Source: Streptomyces graminofaciens (GTDB lineage: Bacteria > Actinomycetota > Actinomycetes > Streptomycetales > Streptomycetaceae). Taken from it: a stretch of 64,000 bases of DNA. Below are positions 37,401 through 46,632 of the stretch, piece after piece (the first letter of the stretch is position 1; each line of letters starts with the position of its first letter). Position numbers and translations under genes: made by a program. Location of the stretch: assembly GCF_030294945.1 (NCBI RefSeq), contig NZ_AP018448.1:372001-436000 (forward strand), given 5' to 3'. A model generated the notes under the pieces. The model did not search any database. It was not told where the DNA came from and saw only the letters and a list, made by a program, of their open reading frames with translations.

Positions 37401-38114
37401 TCACATGGCGGGGACGGGAAGCTCCAGGAAGAACTCGGCGGTTCCCGGACGGACGAGGGTCGTGACCACCTCGATGGTGCTTCCGTCGTCGGCACGCAAC
37501 TCCCTGCGCCTCATCAGCACGGGCGTTCCGGTCTCGCTGTGCAGCAATCCGGCATCGCGCTCGTCGAGGATCACCGGGTCGAGGTAGAGCCGGATCGCGT
37601 CGATCGGTACTCCTCTGAGCTGCAGATACGGGAGGGTGACGAGGTCTTCGAGGTTCTCGTTCAGCAGGTCGGGGGCGGCTGCGAAGAGCACGACGTGCCG
37701 CTCGACCGACTGGGGCTCCTCGCGTACGTTCAGCTTGCGGCGGACCAGCTCCACTACGGCCGTGTCGGCGGAGGCGCCGGGGAGGGGCAGGACGGCGTCG
37801 GCGGCCCTGACGATCCGCGCGGAAACGACTTCGTGTCTGCCCGGTGCGCCCTTCGCGGCCGCCGCGGGGGTGACGAAGTTGAGCAGATTGATCTGCCGTG
37901 TCACATCCGCGACGAACGTTCCGTGGCGCCGCTGGCGGATTACCAGTCCCGCCTCTGCCAGGTCGTTGAGGACCCGTTGGGCCGTGGCACGACTGACGCC
38001 GTACTCGGTGCAGATGTCCATCTCGCTTGGCAGACGCGAGCCAGGCGGCAGGGCCCCGTCCCGGATCTTCGCTTCGAACTCTCGCCTGATCTGTACATAG
38101 AGTGGCACGGTCAT
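37401..38114 (-). CDS. GntR-family regulator with UTRA domain
   Basis: From MTVPLYVQIRREFEAKIRDG (an ATG five codons upstream at 38129 is also possible) the 237-residue protein has a winged helix (EYGVSRATAQRVLNDLAEAG, then RRHGTFVAD). A UTRA ligand domain follows from about residue 85 (LVRRKLNVREEPQSVERHVV). HutC-type members sense small amines or sugars. It is upstream of the oxidase gene. A palindrome GTCAATTGAC lies 19 bases before its start. Confidence 0.9.
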   Translation of the reverse strand: MTVPLYVQIRREFEAKIRDGALPPGSRLPSEMDICTEYGVSRATAQRVLNDLAEAGLVIRQRRHGTFVADVTRQINLLNFVTPAAAAKGAPGRHEVVSARIVRAADAVLPLPGASADTAVVELVRRKLNVREEPQSVERHVVLFAAAPDLLNENLEDLVTLPYLQLRGVPIDAIRLYLDPVILDERDAGLLHSETGTPVLMRRRELRADDGSTIEVVTTLVRPGTAEFFLELPVPAM

Positions 38115-38118
38115 GGTC

Positions 38119-38142
38119 AGACCGTACATTCAGTCAATTGAC
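38119..38142. promoter_or_regulatory. GntR operator, copy 1
   Basis: agaccgtaca(t)tcagtcaattgac contains the perfect palindrome gtcaattgac (38133-38142) immediately upstream of the GntR start. A near-identical 24-base copy occurs at 38412. An autoregulatory site is likely. Confidence 0.6.
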
Positions 38143-38169
38143 TGGTAAGAGTGAGCTGACCAGCCAGTT

Positions 38170-38411
38170 CTTCGGCGTCCGCGTTCTTGCGCGCGGGGCG
38201 CTGTCCCCGACCTGTCCCGCAACGCCGATGACGGTCGATCAGACCCGTCTCCACCGATTCGCTGAGGACACGCTGGGCCCGTAACGGCCGCTGCCGTTCC
38301 CCCGGTGGAGATCTTTTTCACCTGGCAGTCGAGCCCCAGTGGGCTGGGCCCTTGCCTGATTCGTCATGTCGGTCTCCCGCCTGATCTGCACGGCAACCTG
38401 CACCGTCCACT
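38170..38411 (-). pseudogene. Decayed second copy of the GntR N-terminus
   Basis: Downstream of operator copy 2, the minus strand reads WTVQVAVQIRRETD, GARLPGEKDLHR and, in another frame, AQRVLSESVETGLIDRHRRC. These align with MTVPLYVQIRREFE, GSRLPSEMDICT and AQRVLNDLAEAGLVIRQRRH of the intact GntR. It is a diverged tandem duplicate of the operator and DNA-binding domain. The 300 bases from 38440 to 38742 hold nothing I can assign. Confidence 0.65.
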
Positions 38412-38435
38412 AGACCGTACAATCAGTCAATTGAC
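38412..38435. promoter_or_regulatory. GntR operator, copy 2
   Basis: This block repeats the operator at 38119-38142 with one mismatch, including the palindrome gtcaattgac (38426-38435). It heads the decayed GntR copy. An extra TTGACCGGTCAA palindrome overlaps its right end (38431-38442). Confidence 0.55.
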
Positions 38436-38742
38436 CGGTCAATAGCTCGGTTCCGAGGATCTGCTCAGCAGCCACCTTTCTGGTAAGGCCAGTGCTCATA
38501 AGAACCGGACTGGCGGCGAGCCAGTACGAGGCGGCACGGACGAGGCGTCTCGGGCAGGAACGACCAGGCGCGTTCCACGCCGGACACCGGCACCCGCCCC
38601 CTCCCCGGCCCCGGGGGGCTGCGGCGTACCCGGGAACTGGAGGACGGCCCGATTCAGCAGAGTGTCGACGCATACCGTGACGAGAAGCCCCCGCACCCAA
38701 CTGCCCTCCGAGGACAGGGGGCCCGCCCGGCTCATCCGTCGT

Positions 38743-40095
38743 TCAGTCGCAGCAGTCGCAGCAGCACTTGCATGGGTTGCAGCAGCCACCGCCACCGCCG
38801 CAGCCGTCACCCGAGCCGCCGCCGGACCCATGACCGCCGCCGCCCGAAGCACCGGAGGAGCCGCCCGAGTTGCCGCCGCTGGGGCCGCCGAACCAGCCGT
38901 CGCCCCCGGAACTGTCCCGGCCCGAGCCACCGTTGCGATTGCCGTCGCCGAACTGCCAGGGCTCTCCGTCATCCTGGTCAGCGTCCTCGTTGCAGGTACA
39001 ACAGTTGAAGCACAACCTGCAATCGCCGCACAACTGGCGCCACTGGCCGCACCGCCGACACTCCCCTTCCCGCGGCCGACCCGAGGCCATTGAGGCGCCC
39101 TCCGGAACCGCGCTCGCAAGCGCCCCGACGCCGCAGGCCATGCCCGTACCGGTCCCCGAGGGCGCTTCCGTCGCCGTACGACGTCCCAGCCAGGGCAGCA
39201 TGAGCGGGTCCCGCGCCTGGTGGCGGTGCTGTTGGTGACGACGGGGCTCGAAGACGCGGTCGACGGCACGCTCCAACTCCCCGCCCAGAAGCGCCCGTAC
39301 CAGCCGCCCATCGACGAACTCGGCCTCGGACAGGGCGAGTCGGATCCCATGGACGGCATCGTCGCAGAGCCGACGCACCTCGGCGCGGTCCGCACCGGTC
39401 ACTGCGATCGGGTTCCACGCGCCGGACGCCTCATCCGCCTCCAGGTCCTCCACCGCGTCCAGCAGATGCGCCAGCCGACCGAACAGACGACCGGCCTCCG
39501 CCAGCGGTTCGGCGTTGCCCGGGCGATCGGCGAGCACCGCGGTGTGCGCGAAGGCGGCGGCGGTTGCCGTCTCCGTGGGCTCCGTGACCGTCAACAGCGA
39601 GCCACCCGGACCGGTCAACCGCTCGATCTCCGGCTGACGCTCGACCGCGCCGAGCAGCACCGCAGTGTCGAAGCCGAGCCGCTCGCCACCCGCGACACCC
39701 GCACGGTCCCAGCCGTGAGCGATCCGGCGTGCCGCCAGCGCTACCGGACGGCGCCCCAACACGCCGTCGCCGTCGGCCACATGATCACGTATCTTCGCGG
39801 CAGCCAGCACCAGCGACACCGTCGCCGCCAGCCGCGCGCCCTCGCCCTGCGCCACCTCCGCCGACCGCATCCCGCGCAGCGGGCACGGACCGGCGCCTCG
39901 CCGCCAGTCACCGGTACGCTCCGACTGCGCCTCGGTCAGTACCGAGACGATCAGTCCGTCGTAGTTGGTGGCCACCCGCGCGAACTGCCCGTACTCGCCG
40001 CGCAGCGCCAGGCACAGCCCACACAGATGCGCCATCCACTCGGTACGCATGCCCTCGCCCAGACGATGACGGCATGGCCTGATGATTCCGAACAC
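38743..40095 (-). CDS. DUF5685-family protein with Cys- and Gly-rich tail
   Basis: The GTG at 40095 (MFGIIRPCRHRLGEGMRTEW) is chosen because the family starts this way; upstream codons lack homology. The 450-residue protein has a helical N-terminal domain with conserved cysteines (HLCGLCLALRGEYG) and a linker. It ends in a striking tail with CRRCGQWRQLCGDCRLCFNC, a long Gly/Ser stretch and a final CCNPCKCCCDCCD. The cysteine clusters suggest metal or thiol binding. The role is unknown. Confidence 0.85.
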   Translation of the reverse strand: MFGIIRPCRHRLGEGMRTEWMAHLCGLCLALRGEYGQFARVATNYDGLIVSVLTEAQSERTGDWRRGAGPCPLRGMRSAEVAQGEGARLAATVSLVLAAAKIRDHVADGDGVLGRRPVALAARRIAHGWDRAGVAGGERLGFDTAVLLGAVERQPEIERLTGPGGSLLTVTEPTETATAAAFAHTAVLADRPGNAEPLAEAGRLFGRLAHLLDAVEDLEADEASGAWNPIAVTGADRAEVRRLCDDAVHGIRLALSEAEFVDGRLVRALLGGELERAVDRVFEPRRHQQHRHQARDPLMLPWLGRRTATEAPSGTGTGMACGVGALASAVPEGASMASGRPREGECRRCGQWRQLCGDCRLCFNCCTCNEDADQDDGEPWQFGDGNRNGGSGRDSSGGDGWFGGPSGGNSGGSSGASGGGGHGSGGGSGDGCGGGGGCCNPCKCCCDCCD

Positions 40096-40285
40096 CGAAG
40101 CTCTCCCCCCGTAGATACAGCTACCCGGACACAGCCAGATGGACGACTCACGGACGCACGACCACCCAGGCACGATCGCGCGCGATGTCAACCACATGTG
40201 ACGTCGACGCGCGGCCGACATCCTAGATGGTCAATTTCGAGGGGTGCCTGCGGAGGCGAGAACGACAGGGGTCCTAGATCGTTGT

Positions 40286-40410
40286 GTGACGAACAACCTG
40301 GTCACCCTCGCGACAGCACTTCATGCAACGATCGACGATCTGCTGGAGCAGCAGCCGGACTCGGCGCCGTGGCGGCCGACCATGGGAATCGCGTTCGGCG
40401 CGCCAGTTGT
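40286..40410 (+). pseudogene. IS982-family transposase, N-terminal remnant
   Basis: From a GTG at 40286 the frame reads VTNNLVTLATALHATIDDLL then PWRPTMGIAFG. This is the start of IS982 transposases (LxTLATALYVKTDDLL...PWRPxVGI). Homology then ends. The C-terminal part of the same family is found at 3370. Confidence 0.65.
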
Positions 40411-40599
40411 GTTCGGGGCGACGCATTTATCCGTGTTCGGGTGCGAGTTCTGCCTCGTGAAGGTCGACCGTGCCCTGGCCCACGCCGCAGCGGTGCACAA
40501 ACGACCGGCCACGGCCGCCAACACCCCCGCGCGCGAAGCAGCGCACGGCACAGTGACAGCGCGGACCCACTTCGGAGACGCTCTTCTGACACGCCTGAC

Positions 40600-41025
40600 C
40601 GGCGACATGGTCTCCAGCACCCGCTACACCGCCGGGCATACCTCGCCTTGGTCGCCGACCGCCACCGCCACCGCCACCGCCAACTGGCCCAGGATCAAAC
40701 CTCCGCCGTCGCCGCACAAGCAGACCTGCTCGAGCACGGCTCCGTGCTGCTGCGCAGGACACCTGGAGCGCAACCCGGCACGAGCGCAGCCTGAAAGGGC
40801 GGGTCGAGGTGGACGTCTCGGTCTACTACCCGCTGGTCGGCGCGGGCGTGCCGGCCGCCGAGTTGGTGCAGCAGGTGGCCCACGACAGCACATGGATCAC
40901 CACCCATCTCACCGACGCCATTGATCCGCCGTACGCTCAGGCCGTCATCCGCCGGCTCCAGCGCGCCCCCGAGGCGCGTGCCCGGGTGGAAGCCGCCCTC
41001 ACCCATACCGACACCACGACGGCGA
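40600..41025 (+). pseudogene. Unrecognised gene remnant with one frameshift
   Basis: One frame gives LAQDQTSAVAAQADLLEHGS and VLLR; after a single-base shift near 40756, DTWSATRHERSLKGRVEVDV, SVYYPLVGAGVPAAELVQQV and IDPPYAQAVIRRLQRAPEAR follow. The joined sequence is protein-like and lies on one line, so it is probably a broken gene. I do not know the family. Confidence 0.4.
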
Positions 41026-41044
41026 CCAACTGGTTGCCCGCCCG

Positions 41045-41102
41045 GTGCCGTGCCGTGTCCGTGCCGTGCCGTGTCCGTGCCGTGCCGTGCCGTGCCGTGC
41101 CA
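41045..41102. repeat. 5-bp tandem repeat (gtgcc/gtgtcc)
   Basis: About eleven copies of gtgcc with gtgtcc variants run together. It is a simple microsatellite in non-coding sequence after the remnant. Confidence 0.8.
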
Positions 41103-41283
41103 GTCGTGGGCGATCACCTGCCATCCACAAGCCGGTACAGCGGTACGAAGAGAGTGAGGTCGACCCACTCGCCGTCGAAGCCGCTACCGGTGGACCTGCC
41201 GTGCACACGGCACCACGCTCGCCATGACCGTGACAGCGCTCACCACCGGGTCTCTGGCCTCTGTGACCCGCCGTCAAGGACCC

Positions 41284-41319
41284 GCGGCCCCCTCCCGGCG
41301 GTGGCCAGGAGGGGGCCGC
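41284..41319. terminator. Strong hairpin between remnant and sapA-like gene
   Basis: gcggccccctcc, a 12-base loop, and ggagggggccgc form a perfect 12-pair stem. It lies downstream (3') of the sapA-like gene and probably ends its transcript. Confidence 0.65.
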
Positions 41320-41480
41320 GGCTGTTCCGGGCCTGCTGGTCGTTGGTAGGTCCGTCTGGTGCGAGATTCCGCGTCACCTGCGGCTCAGGTACGCCTTCCC
41401 ATGGCCGGTAGCGGGAAGGTCCGCGCGGTCGGGCTGTGGGAGGCGGTGACGCGGGAGCTCGTGACCGGGTGATGAGCGGA

Positions 41481-41930
41481 TCAGCGGACTTCGGTGACCC
41501 GGTGCTCCTTCAGGGAGCCGCAGTTGGAGTTCTCCACCGACACGTAGACGTTGTCGATGTTGCCGCCCCAGTTGACGCAGTAGCCCTTGCCGTAAACGGT
41601 GGCCGGACCCGCATACGACGTGTAGGCGTCGGCGTCCTGGGCCCACTCCTCGGTGGCGGGGATGTAGATGTACGCCGACATGTACTTGAGCGTGCCCGGG
41701 TTGGTGCGGATGGTCGCGACGCAGTTCTTGCCGTTCGAGGAGTTGTACGTCAGGTAGATCGTGCCCAGCGAGCCGACAGGCGCGGAGTTCACGGTCTTGT
41801 AGGCGCTGCCACAGACGCCCTGCGGTGTGACGTTGGGTGCGGCCGAGGCAGTCGTGCTGAACGCGGTCGCGGAGCCCACCGCCAACGCGGTTAACGCTCC
41901 GACGGCTGCGACATTACGCGCGATTCTCAT
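41481..41930 (-). CDS. Spore-associated protein A-like secreted protein
   Basis: This 149-residue protein starts MRIARNVAAVGALTALAVGS with a Sec signal peptide ending near ASA-A (residue 31). The mature part (VCGSAYKTVNSAPVGSLGTI, YLTYNSSNGKNCVATIR, CVNWGGNIDNVYVSVENSNC) matches the SapA family from Streptomyces spores, with four cysteines that could pair. SapA-type proteins are found on the spore surface; their function is unclear. Confidence 0.85.
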   Translation of the reverse strand: MRIARNVAAVGALTALAVGSATAFSTTASAAPNVTPQGVCGSAYKTVNSAPVGSLGTIYLTYNSSNGKNCVATIRTNPGTLKYMSAYIYIPATEEWAQDADAYTSYAGPATVYGKGYCVNWGGNIDNVYVSVENSNCGSLKEHRVTEVR

Positions 41931-42027
41931 ATTTCCCCCTTGTGCCTATGTGAGCACTTTGCTCACACTTAATGTGACCCTCGAACGGCACGGATGGTTG
42001 CCCCGGGTTCACATGAGCTTCTGGGGG

Positions 42028-42470
42028 TCATGTTTCCGCTTTCGGCGCGGCGCTGGACTCGCGCACGACCAGCGGTGGACTCACCTCGTACAGGACGCGC
42101 TCCACGGTGCTGGGGGACGTGATCTCCTCCAACAGCAGGCCGACTCCCTCGGTGGCCACGGCGTCGAAGTCATGTACGACCGTGGTCAGGGCGGGCTGCT
42201 GGAACCGGGCGGCGGGGATGTCGTCCATGCCGACGACGCTCACCTCGTCGGGGACCCTGCGGCCCCGTTCGTGCAGGGCCCATACCAGCCCGATCGCCAT
42301 GTCGTCGTTGACTACGAAGACGGCGGTCATGGCGTCGTCGTCCGTGAGTCGCAGACCGGCCTCGTGGCCGCTCCGGCAGGACCAGTCGCCCGCGAGAGGG
42401 TCGACCACGGACAGGCCCGCCTCGGTCAGTGCGTGGGTGCGCGGTACAGTCCGTTCCTCCGACTGGGGAG
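42028..42470 (-). pseudogene. LacI-family regulator, C-terminal remnant
   Basis: The leftward frame shows DDAMTAVFVVNDDMAIGLVW, ALHERGRRVPDEVSVVGMDD and FDAVATEGVGLLLEEITSPS. This is the second half of the sugar-binding domain of LacI repressors, with its natural stop. The DNA-binding half and first subdomain are gone; the break lies at the start of the VOC gene. Confidence 0.8.
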
Positions 42471-42475
42471 GGCTC

Positions 42476-42913
42476 ATGGCGACCAAGTGGAGCTTGACGA
42501 TCGACTGCGCGTACCCGGCGAAGCTGGCCGCGTTCTGGGCACTGGCATTGGGCTATGTGGAGAAGCCCGCGCCCTCAGGGTTCGGGAGCTGGGAGGAGTG
42601 GTTCTCGCATCATGGGGTCCCGGAGGACGAGTGGGATGACGGGGCGTACCTCTCGGATCCGGACGGCGTAGGCCCCACCTTGTCCTTCCTGAAGGTGCCG
42701 GAGCCGAAGGTGGCGAAGAACCGGCTGCATATCGACGTGCAAGTTGGTGGCGGCCGGGAAACCCCGTGGGAGGTGCGCTGGCCGCGCGTGGTCGAGGCGG
42801 TGGAGCGGTTGACCGCTGCGGGCGCGGCTGTGGTCCGCGAGGACGAGTTGCAGGGCAGGCCGGATCACGTGGTGATGGGAGACCCGGAAGGTAACGAGTT
42901 TTGCGTGGTCTGA
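42476..42913 (+). CDS. VOC-family protein
   Basis: From the ATG at 42476 (ggggaggg upstream) the 145-residue protein begins MATKWSLTIDCAYPAKLAAF and contains HIDVQVGGGRETPWEVRW and the end GDPEGNEFCVV. This is the actinobacterial VOC/glyoxalase-like-domain pattern. The function may be drug or metabolite binding. The start region abuts the truncated LacI gene, so its original promoter may have been replaced. Confidence 0.85.
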   Translation: MATKWSLTIDCAYPAKLAAFWALALGYVEKPAPSGFGSWEEWFSHHGVPEDEWDDGAYLSDPDGVGPTLSFLKVPEPKVAKNRLHIDVQVGGGRETPWEVRWPRVVEAVERLTAAGAAVVREDELQGRPDHVVMGDPEGNEFCVV

Positions 42914-43109
42914 CAGGGTCGGTCAGACCGACTGGCCGCGCGCAGCGTGTCGCGTCCTTGTCTTGTGCGGCAGCCCTTGCCGGCGGAGCCGGCTCGTAGC
43001 GGTCCGTCGCGCTGGAGGGCCCGGAGGACGTTGACGCGGCGGCGAGCGAGAGCCAGGACGGCCTGGGTATGGCGCTTGCCTTCGGCGCGTTTCGCACGAA
43101 AGTCGCCGA

Positions 43110-43560
43110 GATCGGACGGCTGATCACCGCCACCGCCGAATGGGCCCTGCTCGAACCTCTACTGCCGGATCCGGCCTGCCAGACCAGCAAGGGCGGCCGG
43201 CCCGAGAAATGGCACGCCGCGACATCGTCGATGCGATCCGCTATCTCGCACGGGGCGAAGGAGGTGTTGTTCCGGCTGAGGTTGATACACCCGGAGATCA
43301 CCGGCGTGTGGACCGACTCTTCTTACTCCGGCCAGCTGGTCGACTGGGCCGAAGAGGTACCTGAACCTGACGATAAACGTCGTCACCCGGCCCCCAGTCC
43401 AGCCCAACTTCGTCGCCCTTCCGCGCAGGTGGGCGGTGGAACGCTCGCTTTCGTGGATCATGTGGGCCCGTCGCCACTGCCGCGACTATGAGCGGCTCCC
43501 GCAGCACAGTGAGGCTCTGATCACGTGGGCGTCGATCACGCTCATGACCCGCCGCTCACC
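43110..43560 (+). pseudogene. IS5-family transposase with large internal deletion
   Basis: The N-terminal TAEWALLEPLLPDPACQTSK then GGRPEKWH is followed after a jump by HPEITGVWTDSSYSGQLVDW, ALPRRWAVERSLSWIMWARR and EALITWASITLMTRR, partly in other frames. The central catalytic segment is missing. Confidence 0.75.
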
Positions 43561-43562
43561 CG

Positions 43563-43636
43563 CACTCCGGCACTCCGGCACTCCGGCACTCCGGCACTCC
43601 GGGCCGAACGCCCAGCGCCCAGCGCCCAGCGCCCAG
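43563..43636. repeat. Two adjoining tandem repeats (8-bp x5, 7-bp x4)
   Basis: cactccgg is repeated five times (43563-43602), followed by cgcccag four times (43609-43636). They lie exactly after the transposase end and replace the usual right end of that element. Confidence 0.85.
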
Positions 43637-43801
43637 TCGGACGACCTCGCGCAGGCCGTCTGAGCCAGGAAACTTTGTCCGCTCTCGCGCTGAGCCACTT
43701 GGAGGCACAAACACAAGGCGGAACCGTTCAGTCTCCGAGGCCGGGCGGCGTGTGCACGGGGGCGCTGGTCAAGCCGTTGTGAACAAACGGCAGGAACTCC
43801 T

Positions 43802-44950
43802 TCAGCGAAAGGGACCGTCGGTCGCGAAGGCCTGGGCTGCAAAGCGCTTGCCCATTCGACGGTAGGCGGCGGCGGGGTGAAGGCCGTCGGCCAGGTCATC
43901 TGCCTCGTCCGGGCCGAGCAGCTCGCGTCCGTCGAGATAGTGGAGGTGGGGATCATGCGCCTGTCGTGCCGCAGCTATCCGGGCCAGCTCGGCACGGACC
44001 ACCGCCAGCGACAACGCCCCGTCGGCCACATCGGCCGGGTCACCCAGGGCGGCGAGCCTCCCGTCCGGGCCGGTCGCGGTCGGGCCGGGGGCCTCCTCCA
44101 GGGCCGGACAGCTCACCGGAGAGATCAACAGCAGTGGAGTGTCCGGGTGTCCATCCCGGATCGTGTCCAGGAACCCGTGGACCGCCGGGCCGAACGTCCG
44201 CAGCCGGAAGGAGGACAGGCTCACGATGTTGATGCCCACCTTGAGGCTGATCAGGTCGGCGGGTGTATCGCGGATCGTCCGGGCGACATAGGGATCCAGC
44301 AGCGCGTTCCCCGCCTAGCTGAGGTTGATCACCTCCACCCCTCCGAGCGCAGCTGCCACCACCGGCCAGGTCCCGGTCGGGCCGTCAGCCTCGATGCAGT
44401 GGCTGATGGAACTGCCGTGGTGCACCCACCGGCGCCGCCCGTCCGGCAGCGGTGCCAGCACATCGCCGTCAGCGTGCAGGGCCACCAGTTCCGTTGGAGT
44501 CTGCTGAGGTAGCCACAACTCGACGTCCTTCATGCCGACCGGCAGCCCGGCGAACCGTACGGTCCCTGGCTCGCCCGGGATGAGTCGCTGTTCGGCCCCG
44601 GGACCCGCCATCCGCAGCACGTTGCCCACTGGCGCCTGCTGACGCCCCGCCAAGGCGCCATCCACCAGCAACTCCAGCATCCCGGTCGGGCGGGGGCAGG
44701 GGTCGGAGTCGAGCTGGCCGGTGAAGGTGAGTACCTCAAACTCCAATTCGCGCGCATCAGTGCGGAACACCAGCCGCACCCCCGAAGGCATCAGGGTCAC
44801 CCCGTAGACCGACGGGTCCTGGTGCTGCTCCTTGGTCCACGCGGGCAACCGGCGCGGCATCACCCCTGCCTGTGTGGTCTCCAGGTCCAGCGCACCCCGT
44901 ATCTCCACCGGCCCGCCCACAAGTGGAACCGCCCGCAGCGCCACCGTCAC
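43802..44950 (-). pseudogene. SGNH/GDSL-type hydrolase with an in-frame TAG
   Basis: The frame from 44950 holds a beta-rich N-terminal domain (LELLVDGALAGRQQAPVGNV) and the catalytic start RWVHHGSSISHCIEADGPTG, reaching GGVEVINLS before TAG at 44315-44317. The same frame then continues AGNALLDPYVARTIRDTPAD, KVGINIVSLSSFRLRTFGP and the final LHPAAAYRRMGKRF with the catalytic DxxH (DGLHP). One nonsense change divides an otherwise complete enzyme of about 380 residues. Read-through or a sequencing error is possible. Confidence 0.8.
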
Positions 44951-45008
44951 CGCTCCTGTCCCAGGTCAATGTGCTCCGGAGATGACATCAACCCGGTGCC
45001 TTCGTGGC

Positions 45009-45557
45009 TCATCGACGCCCGCCGAACTCCCAGTCGTGGACCTCGATGTCCGCGTACCGGTCCTGAGTCAGGACGGCTCGTGCCGTGTCCGGATCCGGGG
45101 CCCTGAGCAGCACCGCCGTACCCAGCCAGGTGTCGCCGTCGTCGGACAGCAAAGGCCCGTACGCGACCAGCTCGTCCCGGTCGAGCGGCAGGGCAAGGTC
45201 GGCGGCCGGGCCCTCGCCGAGGCCGAGCACCAGGTACCGGTTGCCATCGGTCAGGCCACCGGGGAAATCCCACATGGTGCGCCCCAGAATGTTGCGCCAC
45301 CGGCGCACCAGCACGTCCCGGTACGCGCCGGCCTGGTAGTTGGGCTCGTCGAAGGCGAACGCGCGGGCGGCGGCGGGATCGGGCAGGTCGACGATGTGCA
45401 CGCTGCCGGTGGGTGTTTCACCATCATCGGCGAAGGTCGGGCCGCGAGCGATCAGCTCCTTCGCGTACCGGTCCATGTAGGACCAGTGCTCCTCCAGCAA
45501 CTCCTCGCGTAACTCGAGGGAGCCGGGCCGATCACGGTGGTAGCAGAAGAACTCCAT
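45009..45557 (-). CDS. YCII-related protein with two repeats
   Basis: The ATG at 45557 follows ggggaagg; a GTG two codons up is an alternative. The 182-residue protein has two ferredoxin-like YCII units (MEFFCYHRDRPGSLELREEL, HWSYMDRYAKELIARGPTFA; then LLSDDGDTWLGTAVLLRAPD). YCII proteins are small putative enzymes or binding proteins of unknown substrate. It lies 59 bases upstream of the GDSL gene and may share its transcript. Confidence 0.8.
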   Translation of the reverse strand: MEFFCYHRDRPGSLELREELLEEHWSYMDRYAKELIARGPTFADDGETPTGSVHIVDLPDPAAARAFAFDEPNYQAGAYRDVLVRRWRNILGRTMWDFPGGLTDGNRYLVLGLGEGPAADLALPLDRDELVAYGPLLSDDGDTWLGTAVLLRAPDPDTARAVLTQDRYADIEVHDWEFGGRR

Positions 45558-45563
45558 GACCAC

Positions 45564-45971
45564 AGACCCTTCCCCATCAAGGGCACCATCTCAACTGGCT
45601 TTTGACGACGATGCCCCGGGCGCTCCAAACGAGGCAGCATTGCCTCAAACGGCGTAGCCATCACGGCCGCGCGGTCACAACCAAAGGCATGCGAACACGG
45701 CTGCTCTGCAGCCGAGCGACAGAAACAGCGTCCGGCGCCGACGTCCCCAGTTCAGGACGCCCCACGACCACCCAAAGATCACGCACCGGAATTTGAAAAC
45801 GGGCACTCGCTGAGCGTTTACTCCCGTTTTCGGCTGTTACCCGCCTCCGGAGGCTGGAGGGGCTGATGAGGTGTCCGTCTGCTCTGTGAAAGCAGAGGAT
45901 CGTTTCACCGTCGGCTCCTCCTGTCTCGTCCCGACACGCGCCCGCCTGCTGCCCTTTAACCCCCGGCCGAC
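45564..45971. other. Non-coding stretch with one hairpin
   Basis: No family sequence is seen here. At 45795-45831 gaaaacggg and cccgttttc form a nine-pair stem around a 19-base loop, about 140 bases before an IS5 fragment. It could be an insertion-sequence end or a terminator. Confidence 0.35.
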
Positions 45972-46250
45972 GTGGCCGTCACGCGGTACATCAGAAACAT
46001 GCCCCCCCCCCGCGGCGGCTACCCAAGCGACCTTTCCGACGCGCGCTGGGAGCTGATCGAGCCGACGCTCACGGCCTGGCGGGCCAAGCGGCGCCGACGC
46101 GCCCTGGACATCGGACGCCCGCCCGAGCACGACCTGCGGAACATCATGAACGCGATCCTGTACGTGGACCACACCGGGATCCCGTGGCACTACCTCCCGC
46201 ACGACTTCACCCCGTGGGCCACGGTGTACGGCTACTTCGCCAAGTGCGAC
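45972..46250 (+). pseudogene. IS5-family transposase, N-terminal remnant
   Basis: The frame reads YPSDLSDARWELIEPTLTAW, RALDIGRPPEHDLRNIMNAI and YVDHTGIPWHYLPHDF, followed by WATVYGYFAKC. This is the DUF4096 N-terminus of IS5-type transposases. It fuses at about 46245 to an IS110 fragment on the opposite strand. Confidence 0.75.
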
Positions 46251-46600
46251 CAGGCTGGCGTCTTCGTGCAGGGCGTCGGCCGCATCGGTCTTGCGGTCCC
46301 CGCCGGTGGCCAGGAGCCGGGCCCGGGCGGAGAGGGTGGAGGGCACGTCCACCACGTGCTCGCCGGCGGAGGCCGGCTGCTGAGCGAGGCTGCGGCCGAG
46401 ACCCTTGGCTCCTTCGACGGCGAAGCGGCGCTCGGGCCACCGCTCGCACCAGCACATCAGCTGCCGGACGGTCCCTGCGCTGACGACGAAGCGCCGTTGG
46501 GCGAGCTGGTGTCCTGCGGCGTCGACGGCGACGGCGGTGTGGGACGACTTGCGGGGGTCGATACGGATCCTGGCCTACGAGGCGGCTCTGCACCTGGCGG
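46245..46600 (-). pseudogene. IS110-family transposase, N-terminal remnant
   Basis: Leftward frames give IRIDPRKSSHTAVAVDAAGH, ERWPERRFAVEGAKGLGRSL and STLSARARLLATGGDRKTDA. This is the RuvC-like DEDD part of an IS110 recombinase. A frame change near 46460 and loss of the C-terminal domain inactivate it. Confidence 0.7.
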
Positions 46601-46632
46601 CGATCCTGATCTGGTCCCGCTCGACGCGGTGA

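Noticed and set aside
39220..40794. 524-aa plus-strand ORF opposite DUF5685
   Set aside because: Antisense shadow; the minus-strand frame matches the known family and has the expected cysteines.
45795..45831. Hairpin as a terminal repeat of the nearby IS5 fragment
   Set aside because: No partner end was found on the other side, and the fragment is truncated, so the assignment cannot be supported.
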